A stretch of 64,000 nucleotides of DNA from Choanephora cucurbitarum (Eukaryota > Mucoromycota > Mucoromycetes > Mucorales > Choanephoraceae): the NCBI GenBank assembly GCA_025331435.1, contig JAIWNI010000033.1, positions 62,001 to 126,000 on the forward strand, given 5' to 3'. The notes beneath the pieces were generated by a model. That model made no database searches and had not been told where the DNA came from. It was given only the letters and a program-made list of their open reading frames with translations. Made by a program: the position numbers and the translations under genes. Shown here piece by piece: positions 47,141-59,363 of this stretch; the first letter of the stretch is position 1, and each line of letters opens with the position of its first letter.

Positions 47141-47734
47141 ATGCCTATTGCCTATATTACGCGTTCCGAGACATTCTCTGCTGCTCATAGACTACATTCA
47201 CCTGAACTCACAGAAGAAGAAAATAAACTCATCTATGGCAAATGTAACCACCCTCACTTTCATGGTCACAACTATAAAGGTGAGTTTAGAAGGTAGATCA
47301 CTCGATAGCCAACCTAATGTCCTTTCTATAGTGGAGATCACAATGAAAGGAGAAATCGATCCTCTTACAGGGATGGTGATGAACTTGGTGGATCTAAAAG
47401 AATGTATTCAATTAGCAGTGATGGATCACTTGGATCATCGTAATCTTGTATGTGCCTTTGTGTTATTTAGAAATAGAAGACTTATTTGTCTATTTGATAG
47501 GATTTAGATGTTCCCTTTTTTCAGTCAAGAGCAAGGTAAATTCATTAGACAATCTATCCATTCAAGTCCCACTTACCCTTCCTTGTTAATAATAGTACCA
47601 CCGAGAATTTAGCTGTCTATGTCTGGAGTAATTTCGAGTATTATTATCATCAGAAATTCAACAATCATTCAGCACAACTCTATAAAGTCAAGATTTATGA
47701 AACCGAAAAGAACATAGTGGAATTTTATGGTTAA
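47141..47734 (+). CDS. PTS: 6-pyruvoyl-tetrahydropterin synthase
   Basis: Converts dihydroneopterin triphosphate to 6-pyruvoyl-tetrahydropterin, second step of tetrahydrobiopterin synthesis. Four exons (47141-47279, 47332-47447, 47501-47535, 47596-47734), 142 residues, normal for the eukaryotic enzyme. Zinc ligands are seen in FSAAHRLH and in HFHGHNY, the catalytic Cys in [14 protein letters not shown], and further conserved blocks are [20 protein letters not shown] and [10 protein letters not shown]. The bacterial QueD branch is an alternative, but the C-x3-H-x-H-x-H order with LDHRNLD and TTENLA is PTPS-like. Tetrahydrobiopterin is uncommon in Dikarya but known in Mortierella-type fungi. 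It converges on RRP9 with 31 bp between stop codons. Confidence 0.9.
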
Positions 47735-47765
47735 AAGAAATTTTTATTTTATTCATAAACTATCT

Positions 47766-49523
47766 CTAAATAATTCTAAATGAAGAAGAAGCTCTTTCCA
47801 ATTCAATCACTTTTGTACAATTCTTAACGCCCTTCTTCATTCGAATCCATCGGCCCAGCTTTAACTCTTGACCGACACCCACAATGATCCATGTACGATT
47901 TGAAGGAAAGACAGTCTTGATCTGAATACTGTTGACTACACCTTCTACAGCTATTGTGGCTATCTGACTGAAACTCTTGTTATCACTCGACAATTTCCAG
48001 ACACGCACATATCCATCCCAAGAACCAGATACAAACAGATCAGAATATCTTAGTGAGGCAACTGCTGTGATCCAATAAGGTGATTTCTCATCTTGTAGTC
48101 CATGAGCACTGGACATAGAATAGACTGGTTTCTTTCGATTCAATTCCCATAATGAAATTACACTGAAAATAGATGTTAATTTCAGTCCATTCAAGATCAA
48201 GATCAACACTTACCCACTATCACCACCAGTCACAAACATGCTTTCGTCAATCTGTGCTATACAATCAAGCGATCCTTCCACATACAGAGTCTCGCCTTCC
48301 TTTTTAGTAGAAACACCACCTCTATAGACCAACTGTGATTCCTCTACAATCTTCCATACTCTCGCTGTCTTATCTCTGCCACCGGTTGATACACAACGCT
48401 CTCGAACAAGGGTATCAATGTCTGTAATCTGATCTTGGTGACCAAACAGTGTTTCGATATAAGCACGCTCATCTATATTCCATAGTTTGATGGTACGGTC
48501 ATGAGAAGCAGAATAAAGTTGATTTTGTCCTTTACGGAAAGCAAGGCCCTAATTTAGAAAGCATTAAGTATCTTGACTAATTTTCATTTTATTTTTACTT
48601 ACAGAAACAGTGTCTCGGTGTTGAGTGAATTTGGCAAGGTGTTTATCCTCAGTTACAGACCAGAGATTGATGGATTTATCTTTACCTCCACTGGCAAGGT
48701 ATTTACCATCATGACTTATTGCTAAGCATAGAATATGATCTGTATGTCCATCAAAGTTCTTGACACCCTTTCTGCCACCGGGAAATGTATGTAATCGTTT
48801 CTTTGTGCTTAAATCCCCTATATAGAACACAATTTAGTCATAGTCTCTTTCATTGTTGTTCTTTATCTTTACATTTCACAATAGAACCATCTTTTGATGC
48901 TGAATAATAAACAGATCCATTCTCAGCTAATGCCACTGCTGTCACTGGTAATTGATGACCACGGTTGGTGTGTAAATCGAGTGAATCCCATTTAAACTAT
49001 GCACAAGTAAGTCTATCTGATCAAAACTATCCTCCTAAATAACTTACTGTGTCAGCAATACGTAAATGAAGTCGACCTTCACTTTCATCCTATAACAACA
49101 ATCAGCTTATCATCCACACTATTTTACTAATCATGGCTTACATCGTCCTTTTTTAACCGTTCTGCAATTAAATCTCGGTCAAGATCAGCAGCATCAAAAC
49201 CATCACCATCTATGGATACTATCAGTACACTGTAGCTGTCATTTCTTTTCTTTACCTTCTAAACTATCTTCAATTTTATTTAAATAGGCTTTGGCAAGAC
49301 GAACACGTTTCTCGGCAGCTGTCTCGACTAATTCTTCTTCTGAAGATTCAGCTTCACTTTCAGCAGAGAGATTGGCGTTGAATTGATCTTCTTCTTCATC
49401 CTCTTCTAGATCACTGTCTTGTTTCTTTTGTTTGATGCCATTGGTCTTTTTGCCACTCATGCTGGTGGTCTTGGTAGGTCTCTTGCGTTTACGAGCACTG
49501 GCAAAAAAGGAATCGACAGCCAT
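47766..49523 (-). CDS. RRP9: Rrp9/U3-55K, U3 snoRNP WD40 protein
   Basis: Nucleolar protein bound to the U3 snoRNA box B/C, needed for 18S rRNA processing. Seven exons (49523-49256, 49209-49142, 49089-49048, 48996-48873, 48817-48603, 48548-48214, 48162-47766), 482 residues. The N-terminus is basic (KRKRP) then strongly acidic, followed by KAYLNKIEDSLEG, DRDLIAERLKKD and RLHLRIADTF, which are typical of Rrp9. Seven WD blades follow, with GHQLPVTAVALAENGSVYYSASKDGSIVKWDL, GHTDHILCLAISHDGKYLASGGKDKSINLWSV, SASHDRTIKLWN, STGGRDKTARVWK and VSGSWDGYVRVWKL. Every junction keeps the frame. Its 3' end is tail-to-tail with the PTPS gene. Confidence 0.95.
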
Positions 49524-52500
49524 GTTGGTTTTTCTATAGTACAAAAAAAAAGAAAAAAGGAAAGAGATTCTATCGTTTGACACCTCATTAAAAAAAAATT
49601 TTCGCTCAGCCTCCCTAAAATGTCAACAAAGTCATTTTTTTTTTGTGTAAAATCTTTTTTTTTTATGCTATTTCTTTAAAGAAGTTATTATAAAGGACTT
49701 CTTTGACAACATGCTTATCAAGTTTCACTTTTCGAAAAACGCAAAGAGAGGAGTGTATTGTCTTCTTGTTTAGATGGCTTCATTTAGTTTCCCTGAACAG
49801 ATGAATGAAACAGAACACCTTCGTTGTCGTTGTTGAACCTTTTTTGCTCAGATAACAACTGACATCACACGAGAATCACTTGTGCATTGATGACTGAATA
49901 TGCCACACGTAATAACTTTGTGCTGGCAAGTCAGACTCAAGACGACTGATTTATCGGTAAGGCAAGTTATTTCTCCCAAAAAAAAAACTGGAAAGAGACA
50001 GCCATACAGTACCCACAAGACCAACTGTCCTTACCGTATCAGATTCGCAAAACAATGAGGGATTTCAACATCAGCAAGTACCAGTCGAGGCAGAAGGACT
50101 GGTTACAGATTCAGAGCTTAATTTAATACCTTTTTGTAAGAACACTCTAGACAGAGAAGTGAAGTTGGAAACAATGCTTGATTTGGAAGGATACTGTTGC
50201 CAGTTTAGAAGCTACTTTTTATCATTGTCGACGATATCCAGAAAAGATTCAGTCACTCATGAACATTTTACATGACTACACCCCCTTCTGCAGAATGAAA
50301 AGTTGTCCCATTGACCACAGTTTGGATTGACAACATAATGGAGGTCTATATAAACCATATCATTTCCTTACGTCTTTCTTTCCTCTAAATACATTCAAAC
50401 ATGCCCAAGATCAGACCCGATAAGCCAGGTAAACAAGATGAATCTGTAGCTTTGACTCTTGCTCATTCTTTCGATCTAGCTCTTCCTTCACCTTACCCTT
50501 TGCCACCCAAGAAATAAGATGAAGACTATTCCCCCCACGGAAATAACAAGAAAAACGCGAAGCATATTGTTATCCAAAGCCCAATGTGTTTAATAAAGAC
50601 CTTATGTTATGGTTTTGTTTAAGACAATAATACTTTTTTTTTCTTACTATCAAATAAGAGAAAGTGGTCAATTCAAAGGGGAAAGATTGGAATAGTCTGA
50701 TTGTGGTTGATGTCATGACAAAGAAGCTTATGAATGGCATATGGATTGATCAGTTCTCTTTGTTACAAAACTCTAATTTTGGAAAAATGTGGGTGGTAGA
50801 ATGATTAGCCTAAACTAAGCGAAAAGGAAATTGTTTATAGCCTATTTTAAATTAAATTGCATTTCTTATCATGTTGTCAATCTACTCCCTTTTTTTTTTC
50901 TTTTTAGGAAAACCAAGCAAGTGAATATCTTGTGAAATAAGCCTTGGTGTATAAACACCCTACCTAAGCTGAAAGACCAACAGCATTTTTCCTCTTGATA
51001 ATCATCGGAATACAATGAACCCATACTACTCCAAAAAAGAAAGGAAGAATCTGGAAATAGAGAGTAAAATAGACTTACCTTCTTTTTTAGAAAAATGCCG
51101 AATCAAACACTGAGCTTACTATCTCTTTCTAACCAATTTTACCCTTTTCTTCCTCCTCCCTTTTTCTTACTAGTGCCATACATTAACATCCACTTTATCC
51201 GTGCTATAATTTACTTTATATAGAAAATAAGCGCAACCACCTTGAGTGTGGTTTTAACTAAATGAGCATCTAAATGCGATCCCTTTATTCTTTTATCCGG
51301 ATAAAGGGCTATCATAAAATTATTTATAGGACAATCTGATAGTGAAACACAGGCACATATGGGTTACTCAATTCGAAATCATTTACCCATAAAGAGATAA
51401 CAAACAGGAAAGTCTACAGATTAGAGGGTCCAATTGAAAGCCATTTGTGATGAAATGATGTTGATAAAGCCTTTCTTCCCCTATCTGATCTGACATAACC
51501 ATTCATGGTGATCATACAAATAATTACCACAAAAAGATAGATCTAGAAATCATAATTAATAGGGAATAATGAGAATAAACAATACATACACATGTAGAAG
51601 CAGAGACATATTTCTATGACACTTTGAATGAACCAAATAAAACTGTATGATTATTCTCTTATATTATCTTCCTTCAACTATACCAAATTAGATATCTTTT
51701 TTTTTTAGCTTGTGAAGAAACAACAATTTAGAGAAATGTTGTCTTACGTTGACAACAAGAATTCGGTTTACTACCATACTGGAAATGAGAGTTGAAATAG
51801 TGTTATTGGGAAGCGCAATGACCACGCATTTTGACAGTATGGTTTGCAATTTAATACAACACTTTCGAATGGCTCTTGATGGTTAAGTATTTAAGTCGAA
51901 TGGACATAGAGTGCTAAATAGTCGATAGTTAACAAAGCAACAAATGATTTTGGTGTCAAAGTCTTGGATGTCTTTTTAGGTCTACTAAGGATTGTTGGTT
52001 GTACCTCAAGTAAAATATCTATATACACTATTATAATATCTTAGGCTGAAATGTCAGGATTAGACAAGACATGAATTCTATTGTTTGCCATTGATCTTCT
52101 AGTTTAGTGAGCCTTATGGGGCTATTAACAAAAGAGAATGGTTAGAGCTGATGTATAAAGCAAAATGTGACATGTCAAATGCTTGTGTCTTTTGAAAAAA
52201 GGCTCTGTAAAAGCTTTGACTTTCTTTGCTGGGCTTTTTTTTTTGGGACTCAAATGTTTATACACTTGAATGAAACTAGTATTTTAATTGACTATACTCC
52301 TATAAAAGAGAAACTGATACATTGTTTCTCCAAGTTTTAACAATCTAAAGTCTTTACTATAGCACTCAACCTAAAATAAATTGTATAGAGCAATTCCTAG
52401 TAAATCTCATCTGTCAATAAATGATGCATATCAATTGCCATGATTGGCTTGAGAGACAAAGCATGATATGAACGAGAGAAAGGAAAGCAGTGTCTTTGGC

Positions 52501-52976
52501 AGCAGACTGCTTATATCAGCCATTTGAATAGGGCTCAAGTCTTTTAAGAGGGGGAAACTATTCGTCAATTGGTTTTCAAATTGTCATTTTCTTTTTTTAG
52601 ATGTATCGTTGCACGTATTCGGAGATGTAATCCACACAAACTATAAAGTACTAGAAGGCAAAAGGATAACGATGCAAATACACTTGCTCTTATAGTCAAT
52701 ACCAAAAGAGGCAGACAAGAAGGAAACAACACACCTGGAAATGGACAGTGTCAAAAGGAAAAAACGCCAACATAATCGCACTTTAACCAAATTCGCGAAT
52801 TGGTAGTGAAACGAAGTTTATGTTATCATGACAAAGTAAACATGGCTTTATTCTGATTACAATCAACAGTCGTACAAAAAAAACATAACTAAAGTGATGT
52901 AATAAATGCGAAAATAATTGAAGATGTTTATATAGTTATAATTTTCCGTTTTCATTCTTTTTTTATTTTAAAAAAC
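49524..52976. other. 3.4-kb intergenic region with one possible tiny gene
   Basis: Apart from the candidate at 50401-50517 I see no protein family, RNA gene or transposase. The first 250 bp must hold the RRP9 promoter, and the last few hundred the NDE1 promoter (TATATAGTTATA near 52929). Remaining frames are short and stop-rich. Confidence 0.5.
50401..50517 (+). CDS. Candidate 38-residue small protein
   Basis: A complete frame MPKIRPDKPGKQDE...PYPLPPKK with TAA stop. It sits in an arrangement resembling a real transcription unit: TCTATATAAACC about 50 bp upstream (50347-50358), a T/C-rich leader, CAAAC before the ATG, and an AATAAA at about 50594. The protein is basic at both ends, Pro-rich at its C-terminus, without Cys, signal peptide or membrane segment. 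I know of no family. It may be a small induced protein, or the non-coding RNA could be the functional product. Its base composition differs visibly from the surrounding AT-rich DNA (few long A/T runs). Confidence is limited because such frames also occur by chance. Confidence 0.4.
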   Translation: MPKIRPDKPGKQDESVALTLAHSFDLALPSPYPLPPKK

Positions 52977-55118
52977 ATGTTTTCACGTCCATTAGTTCGA
53001 AATATACCCAAGCAAAGTCTTGCAAGATATACATCAAGATCTTATGCAACACAAAAGACACCCCATGCCTGGATTGGCCCTAAGCTCAAAAAGACCTTGG
53101 CTTATTCTACTGTGGCAGCTGCTTCAGGTGGTCTTGTCTATTATTTAGCCCAAGATCCAAATGATTATATCGACATGTTTGGTGCACATGAACATGTCCC
53201 TCATTTGGCACTCTATCCTCAACGAGGTGGTGTCAAGAACTTACCTGTGGCCACTCATCTAATTGATGATACCATTGACAGCGAAGACAAAAAACAAAAG
53301 AAACAGCGTCTTGTCATTCTTGGATCTGGATGGGGTGCTGTCTCTGTCTTGAAGGGATTGGATCGAGATAAATATGATGTGGTGGTGATTAGTGAAAACA
53401 ACTACTTTTTGTTCACACCTCTATTGCCCAGTGCTACTGTCGGTACATTGGAACTAAGGTAAGGCTATTGCCTGTTGTTGTGAGCTTGGTAATTGATAAA
53501 CATTGTAGATCTCTACTGGAGCCTGTTCGAAAGATTGTATCACGTATCAGTGGTCATTTCTTGGAAGGAAGGGCTGTGGATATTGATTTGGAAAACAAAT
53601 ATGTTGAAGTCAATGGTGTCAATGATGATGAGAACTTTTATGTGCCTTATGATAAACTGGTGGTTGCTGTGGGTGCTACCAGTATGACTCATGGTGTAGA
53701 GGGTATCGATAACACACATCGATTAAAGACCATTCAGGATGCTATCAAGATTCGTCATAAAGTGACTGAGAATGTAGAAAAGGCTTGTTTACCTACCACT
53801 TCACCTGAAGAACGTAAAAAGTTGCTATCTTTTGTTGTTTGTGGTGGTGGACCTACAGGTGTTGAGTTTGCTGCAGAATTATCAGATTGGATCAATGAAG
53901 ATCTAGTGAAATGGGTAAGTGATACAGCACTAAAGGGCAGTACTAGAGAGAGAACTAAAGAGGTTTCTCTAGTTTCCTAAATTGATCCGTGAAGATATCA
54001 CTATTCATATCATCCAATCCAGAGATCATATTCTGAATACATTTGACAGCAAGATCAGCGAATATGCTGAGAAGCGATTTGATCGTGCTCATATTCAGGT
54101 CATCACTAATGCGCGTGTTCAGCGTATTGATGAGGACAAAGTCGTCTATACCATCAAGGGCACCAATGTCGATGAACAGCCTGTTACAGAGACTTTGCCT
54201 TATGGCCTCTGTCTCTGGTCTACCGGTATAGGTAAAGTGTATTGCATTAGATAGAATTGGAGAGTGACTGACGATTGTGAAAAGCCATGACTCCTTTTGC
54301 CAAGAATTTGACTGAGAAGCTTCCTGAACAAGCACACAAGCGTGTCTTAACAACAGATGGCTATCTTCATCTGAATGGTGTTCAAGACCAATCTATCTAT
54401 GCTCTTGGTGATTGTGCTAGTATTGAAAACCCCAAGTTATTGGAACACATTTTGGAATTCTTTGAAGAAGCTGATAGGTAATATACAGAAAAAAAAAATG
54501 ACAAGAAAACCAATGAAACTTACTTGTTGTATATTAGTGACCAAGATGGTAGTTTGAGATACGATGAGTTCTTGGTTGCCTGTGATAACATGTGTTCTCG
54601 CTTCCCTCTGACTGAGCAATACTTGACTAATCTGGCAAAGATGTTTAGAAAATACGATTCAGATTCAAATGGCGTCTTGGACTTTGAAGAAATGAAGCAT
54701 ATGTTGGATGATATCGATAGAAAACTGACTAATTTACCTGCTGTAAGTACACTTATGGTTATGTGTGAGATAAACATCATGATTAACAAGAAAGATCTAG
54801 ACGGCTCAAGTGGCTAATCAACAAGGTGTCTATCTAGCTAAATACCTCAATCGATTGGCAGCTGAAAACAACGATGAGCTAAACACCAAACGCTCTGTCG
54901 GTGTCTTCCGTTATAACCATCTGGGTACACTTGCCTATCTGGGTAATACAGCCGTAGGTGACTTCAAGTGGGGTTATCAGATGATTGGTGGTCTTTGGGC
55001 ATTGTATTTATGGCGTAGTGTCTACTGGAGTGAACAAGTCAGTATGCGAACTCGAATGAACTTGAGTATTGACTGGACAAAGCGTGCTCTGTGGGGCAGA
55101 GATATCTCTACAGTCTGA
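52977..55118 (+). CDS. NDE1: External alternative NADH:ubiquinone oxidoreductase with EF-hand insertion
   Basis: Type II NAD(P)H dehydrogenase of the outer face of the mitochondrial inner membrane; it passes electrons to ubiquinone without pumping protons. Six exons (52977-53458, 53509-53914, 53973-54231, 54285-54477, 54538-54742, 54801-55118), 620 residues. A basic presequence ([18 protein letters not shown]) and a hydrophobic segment ([16 protein letters not shown]) precede the FAD fold [17 protein letters not shown] and the NADH fold [17 protein letters not shown]. The usual SIYALGDCA and [13 protein letters not shown] blocks follow. Between them, at about 437-496, lie two EF-hand loops ([11 protein letters not shown] and [12 protein letters not shown]), so calcium control is likely, as in Neurospora and plant relatives. 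The C-terminus has the typical [23 protein letters not shown]. Confidence 0.95.
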
Positions 55119-55603
55119 TCTAGACTACTTTAATAGACTTGTTTTTTTTTTAAAAAAAAAAGGAGAGAATATATAGTCAACCTATGAAAATCATCTTTTT
55201 GATAAGACTCTTGTAGTGTTCTATTGTTAAAAAAAAAGGGGACATGTCCTAAAAGAAATGAGACGTTTGTCCCTTGGAAGAAGTATAAAACACTTATGGT
55301 GTGTTGATGTCATTGCTTTCTCTAAAGTGACCTTTAGTTTAGTAGACCTAATTTATATTGATATCTCAGTGACTGTCCTGTCAAAATCCATCAACCCAAA
55401 AATAGCAAAATCGGACTTTGTATTCATCGATGTCATTTGATTGGTCTAAACAGATTTTGCTATAGAGTGTGACCTTTCTTCATAGACGGGGACTGAAGTA
55501 AAGGAGAGGCAAATTTGATTGACTTTTGTGTGTGAGAGGAACAACTTGTTTTTTTTTTATAAAAATCTTTCATTGTTTCCCTTTTTTTTTTTTATTAATT
55601 AAA
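55119..55603. other. Intergenic region between NDE1 and the Stc1-domain gene
   Basis: Both neighbours are on the plus strand. A frame at 55258-55440 is present but resembles no family. The last 60 bases are a T-rich leader before the ATG. Confidence 0.5.
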
Positions 55604-56278
55604 ATGAGTCGTCCTGGACCTGCTGGCAAGTATAACAATTTCTCTCATGGATTTCAAGGCTATTCAGCCAGTAATTCAAATGGTAAGCACTAGACAAGTT
55701 GTTTGTTTTCTCAAGACACTCACTACCTGTAAAATAGCTCATCACGGTGAGCAACCAAAGACATTGCGTTGCGTCTTTTGTGATACTGTAAATTGTATAT
55801 GAACACGCTCATTACTGCTTAAGAACAGTCTAACTAACTTGCACCAGGATAAACCACTTGAGTCATTCTCTCAAACACAGATTGCCAAAGCTACCTTTAA
55901 CCGTAAGTCAACCAACCCTCCTTTTTTTTATAAATCCTTTTTTTTTTATATTAAACTCTATCTCGATAAAAAAGCTTACGCGCCTCCCTCATTCAACAAT
56001 AAAAAAAAGACAATCAGTTGTAAGAAGTGTACTGCCTCTCAAACCACTCACTTGACCTGTATGTTATGTTCAAAGACAAAACCTTTGGACAAATTTGCAA
56101 AGGTAAAGAAAAGAAAAGACAATCAAGTGGAATGAGTGTTTGACTCTGTCTATAGTCTCAGAGAAGAAATCAAGAAAAGGCGCGTTGTATGCAGTGTATT
56201 AAGAAGAGAGAAGAAGAAGATGTTTGGGCTTCAGAGCCTGATACTGAATCAGATGATGAATATGAAGATTTCCTTTAA
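55604..56278 (+). CDS. Stc1-domain protein
   Basis: Five exons (55604-55682, 55738-55787, 55848-55902, 55975-56102, 56156-56278) encode 144 residues. The core is a double zinc-binding module: LRCVFC...PLESFSQTQI, then ISCKKCTASQTTHLTCMLCSKTKPLDKFAKSQRRN and RCMQCIKKREEED. The four C-x2-C pairs and the K-P-L-D-x-F-A-K-x-Q-R-R-N signature match the Stc1 domain. In fission yeast Stc1 links the Argonaute complex to the CLRC histone H3K9 methyltransferase in RNAi-directed heterochromatin. The protein ends in an acidic tail (ESDDEYEDFL). The first 26 residues are Gly/Ser/Asn-rich and have no domain. Most fungal Stc1-domain proteins are longer and not functionally tested, so the heterochromatin role is inference. 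Confidence 0.8.
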
Positions 56279-56689
56279 GATTTGCATTAATCTAATCATC
56301 ATTTTGCTAATAAAATAATGCGCACAATTAGATTCAAGCTCCACTATTTTTTTTTTAGGATCAGTCCATAAACCTAAACGACATAATCCTATTTATGCAA
56401 TTCTGTTGAGGGAGATACGATTGAGGCATCGTGTGCTGATATTGTTAGTGTAGGCAGTCAACGAGAGAAAGGCATGAACATTGTGAAATAAGAGTCATGA
56501 AATGAGAAAAAAGGTTAAGGTGTCTTTGTCCTAACACACTCTTTATAGCATTAAAGGTTAACAAGTAGTATATGTTTATTAATGTTTCTATTCACAAGAT
56601 AAAATAAATAAGAAAAGGGGAGAGGGTCAAATTGTACACACATATATAAGAAAAAAAAAGATTACAGTATATAAAACAAAAGAAGAGGT
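56279..56689. other. Convergent 3' region
   Basis: About 410 bp between the stops of the Stc1-domain gene and the coiled-coil gene. Contains AATAAA-like signals on both strands and no gene. Confidence 0.5.
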
Positions 56690-59363
56690 TTACTTTCCAC
56701 CTAACCAACTTGAAGAAAAGTTAGTTGTGCCTGAAAGGTCTCTGTCTGATGGAATGGGCCGAATAGCAGCAGGCCCAATACCTTCATAATCAATATGAAC
56801 ACGAGGATAACTACGCTTGTTACGTACACCCAAATGAGCGCGATTGGATGTACCAGTACTTGAGGAAGCATGCATCTGAGGTGAAGCAAAAGGTCCTCCA
56901 CCACCTAAAGAAGGTACTGAATGAGGCATATAAACTGGTTTTGGTTTTCTTTTGACAGGTATTTCAGGAATGGCACGAGGAAAGGTATTGCGTCCGGCTA
57001 TCCGAGGCACTGGATTGTCTTCTTCAGGATGCTTATGGACACCTGTTGATTCTTCTGGTTCTTCAGCTATAGGCTCATCTTCAATCACCATCAAAGTCGA
57101 TGTGTTTGTCATGGTAGATCCAGTATGAAAATTAGAATCATAACTGTTGTGTCGCCCAGAACTTCTTCTCATTGTCTTGGGTGAACGTGTAATGAAGATA
57201 TTGGTAAACCAAGACAATGGTTTGGTATCCAACATATCTGACTTTCGATGGTGTTGAAGGTACTGCTTTCTCTGTTGCTGTCTCCTCTTGATGACCTCTT
57301 CCTGTACCCTTTGCTCGCTTTCTTCCACCTTCTTGACATAGGCTAACTGTAGTTCATTGATCGTGCTCTTCAATAAACCCAATTCCTTTAGCATGTCTTT
57401 GAGTAGTTCTAGCAGAGGAAAGAAATCACCGGTGGTATCTGTCCACCATAAGAATCGACTGTCCAGTGCCTCAATTTCCAGCAGAATGTTTTCAATCATC
57501 GCATTACTCATCCTGCTCAACTCCTGAATGTCAAATGCTCGTCTCAGCTGTCTGTTTAAAGCGCGAGTGTCAGAACCCCTTAATTTGTCCAACAGTTGTG
57601 TAACGTATTCTCGTAGAACAACAAAGGGCGTATCTTCATCCCTTTTTCCGAGTGACATATCCGATTGAGAAGGAGATTCATGAATGGAATTTGTCTTACA
57701 CTATCATTTCAAGAAGAGAATCAGCTTATTTGCTATTGTTACTATCTACACAAGCTATTTACTTTGACTCCTATCATATCCAACTGATGTATGCTTTCTT
57801 GACTGGTACTGGTCTGTGTACTACTACTGCTTTTCATATCATCTGGCATTTGGTTCTGATTGTTCTTGAGATAATAGTGATAATGATGATGAACAATAGG
57901 CGATGTATCTGAGAGAGGTGGGCCTGTGACAGAGGATGTAGGTAGAGAAGAAGACACACTGGGTATAGGGGCAGGCAGGAAAGTTTCGGATCGAACGGGC
58001 TCCGTTTTCTTCTTTTCCTTGAAGGCAGCCACGCGTCTGATCTTTTGTTTCCCCTCCATCTGACCCAGAGCAACCACCTCCTCTCGTGCCTCCAACAGTT
58101 GATCTTTACAGCTTAAAAGTTCTGACTTTAATTTAGCATTAGACAATGAAAGCTCCTTAATTAAATGAATGAGATCATCCGTGCTGTTGTTTTGGTCTGC
58201 TGAGATACACTTGTGGCACATATATGAGTCCATTTTGAATTGTAAAATCATCCAATCAAAATTACCTTGATCGCGTCCTCGTTATCCACTGTACGATGAG
58301 AACTGATGTTTTGTTCTAAATGTTTTGTCAGTTGTTCATGTGTATCATGCAGTGTCTCTACAGAACTTATTTTAGTCTTTTGTTTTTTTTTTATCGAAAT
58401 AAGCCAATGCTGTAGATACCATAACGCATTCTAAGCTTCTTCATCTTGGATTCCAACACAAGTTCATTTCGTCTGCACAGCGCCAATTCTTGATTGGTAT
58501 CTTCTAACTATGAAACCATAAAGCATTAGCAGTTGACTGTTATGACGGTCTTTTGCCTTACTTTTGAAGTCAACATTTCTTCTCTTGACTCTGAATTGCG
58601 CACCATAAACTTAAACAGGCGCAATTTCTCTAATTCCTCAGATTTCGATTTGAGTTCCATTGACAGCTGCTTACACTTTTCATTTGCCATTTGCAAGTCC
58701 GATACTGTTTCATCCAAAATCTTTTTTTTTTGACAAATATATAAGTTTCATGTATTTTGACAAAGAAGCTTTTGTTATTATACCTTTTGACTCTTTTGAT
58801 ATTCCCAAAGCCACTTGTTTTTATCGTTCAACAACTGATCTTTTTCGTTTTCCAGTTCATCCAATGATTGCTCCAACTCGATAAGTTTTTGGTGATATTC
58901 AGTTACCTAGCAACACATATTTAGAAATGATACGTGGTTACACCAAGTTACAAACAGACCTGTTTTTCCAGTTGTGCCTTTTGTTGATTTGATTCAGTAA
59001 CAAATGTTTCATGTTTATGAAGTAATCCTTGACCAATTTCTAAGTGGGGTTTAGGTAAGTTAGACAGGTTTATGGTTAAAAAAAAATATGTTTTTTTTTA
59101 CCTGCTGCTAAACGAGTATCGGATTCTAATTTTCGTATTGTACGATTATAGTAATCCAGATTTTCACAAAACTGTTGGCCACAACAATGACATACATCGA
59201 ATGAACTAGTGGAAGAAGTAATGCCTAATTGTTGACTGCTGTTCTGCCAATCTTCTTCTAATATCGACAAATCGTGTCTGTAACTAAGTGATCGTTCTAC
59301 TCGGGTTTCCAGGTCGATCGCAGGTAAACTGACTGCTTTCGAGATGGCAGGTTTATGTCGCAT
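56690..59363 (-). CDS. Large coiled-coil protein of unknown function
   Basis: Eight exons (59363-59102, 59039-58960, 58906-58784, 58720-58562, 58507-58420, 58357-58266, 58209-57763, 57694-56690) join in frame to 751 residues. Exon 2 ends in a rare GTCTGT donor, which the phase requires. The N-terminal ~90 residues include FDVCHCCGQQFC, a possible metal-binding cluster. The next ~230 residues are a heptad-rich coiled coil (ELEQSLDELENEKDQLLNDKNKWL, ELKSKSEELEKLRLF, ELALCRRNELVLESKMKKLRMRY). A Ser/Pro linker and a short second coil (LIHLIKELSLSNAKLKSELLS) follow. The last exon has a helical domain (VLREYVTQLLDKLRG, IENILLEIEALDSRFLWW) and a disordered Pro/Ser tail. I do not recognise the family; a cytoskeletal or spindle-pole/septum scaffold is a guess from architecture only. 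Confidence 0.75.
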
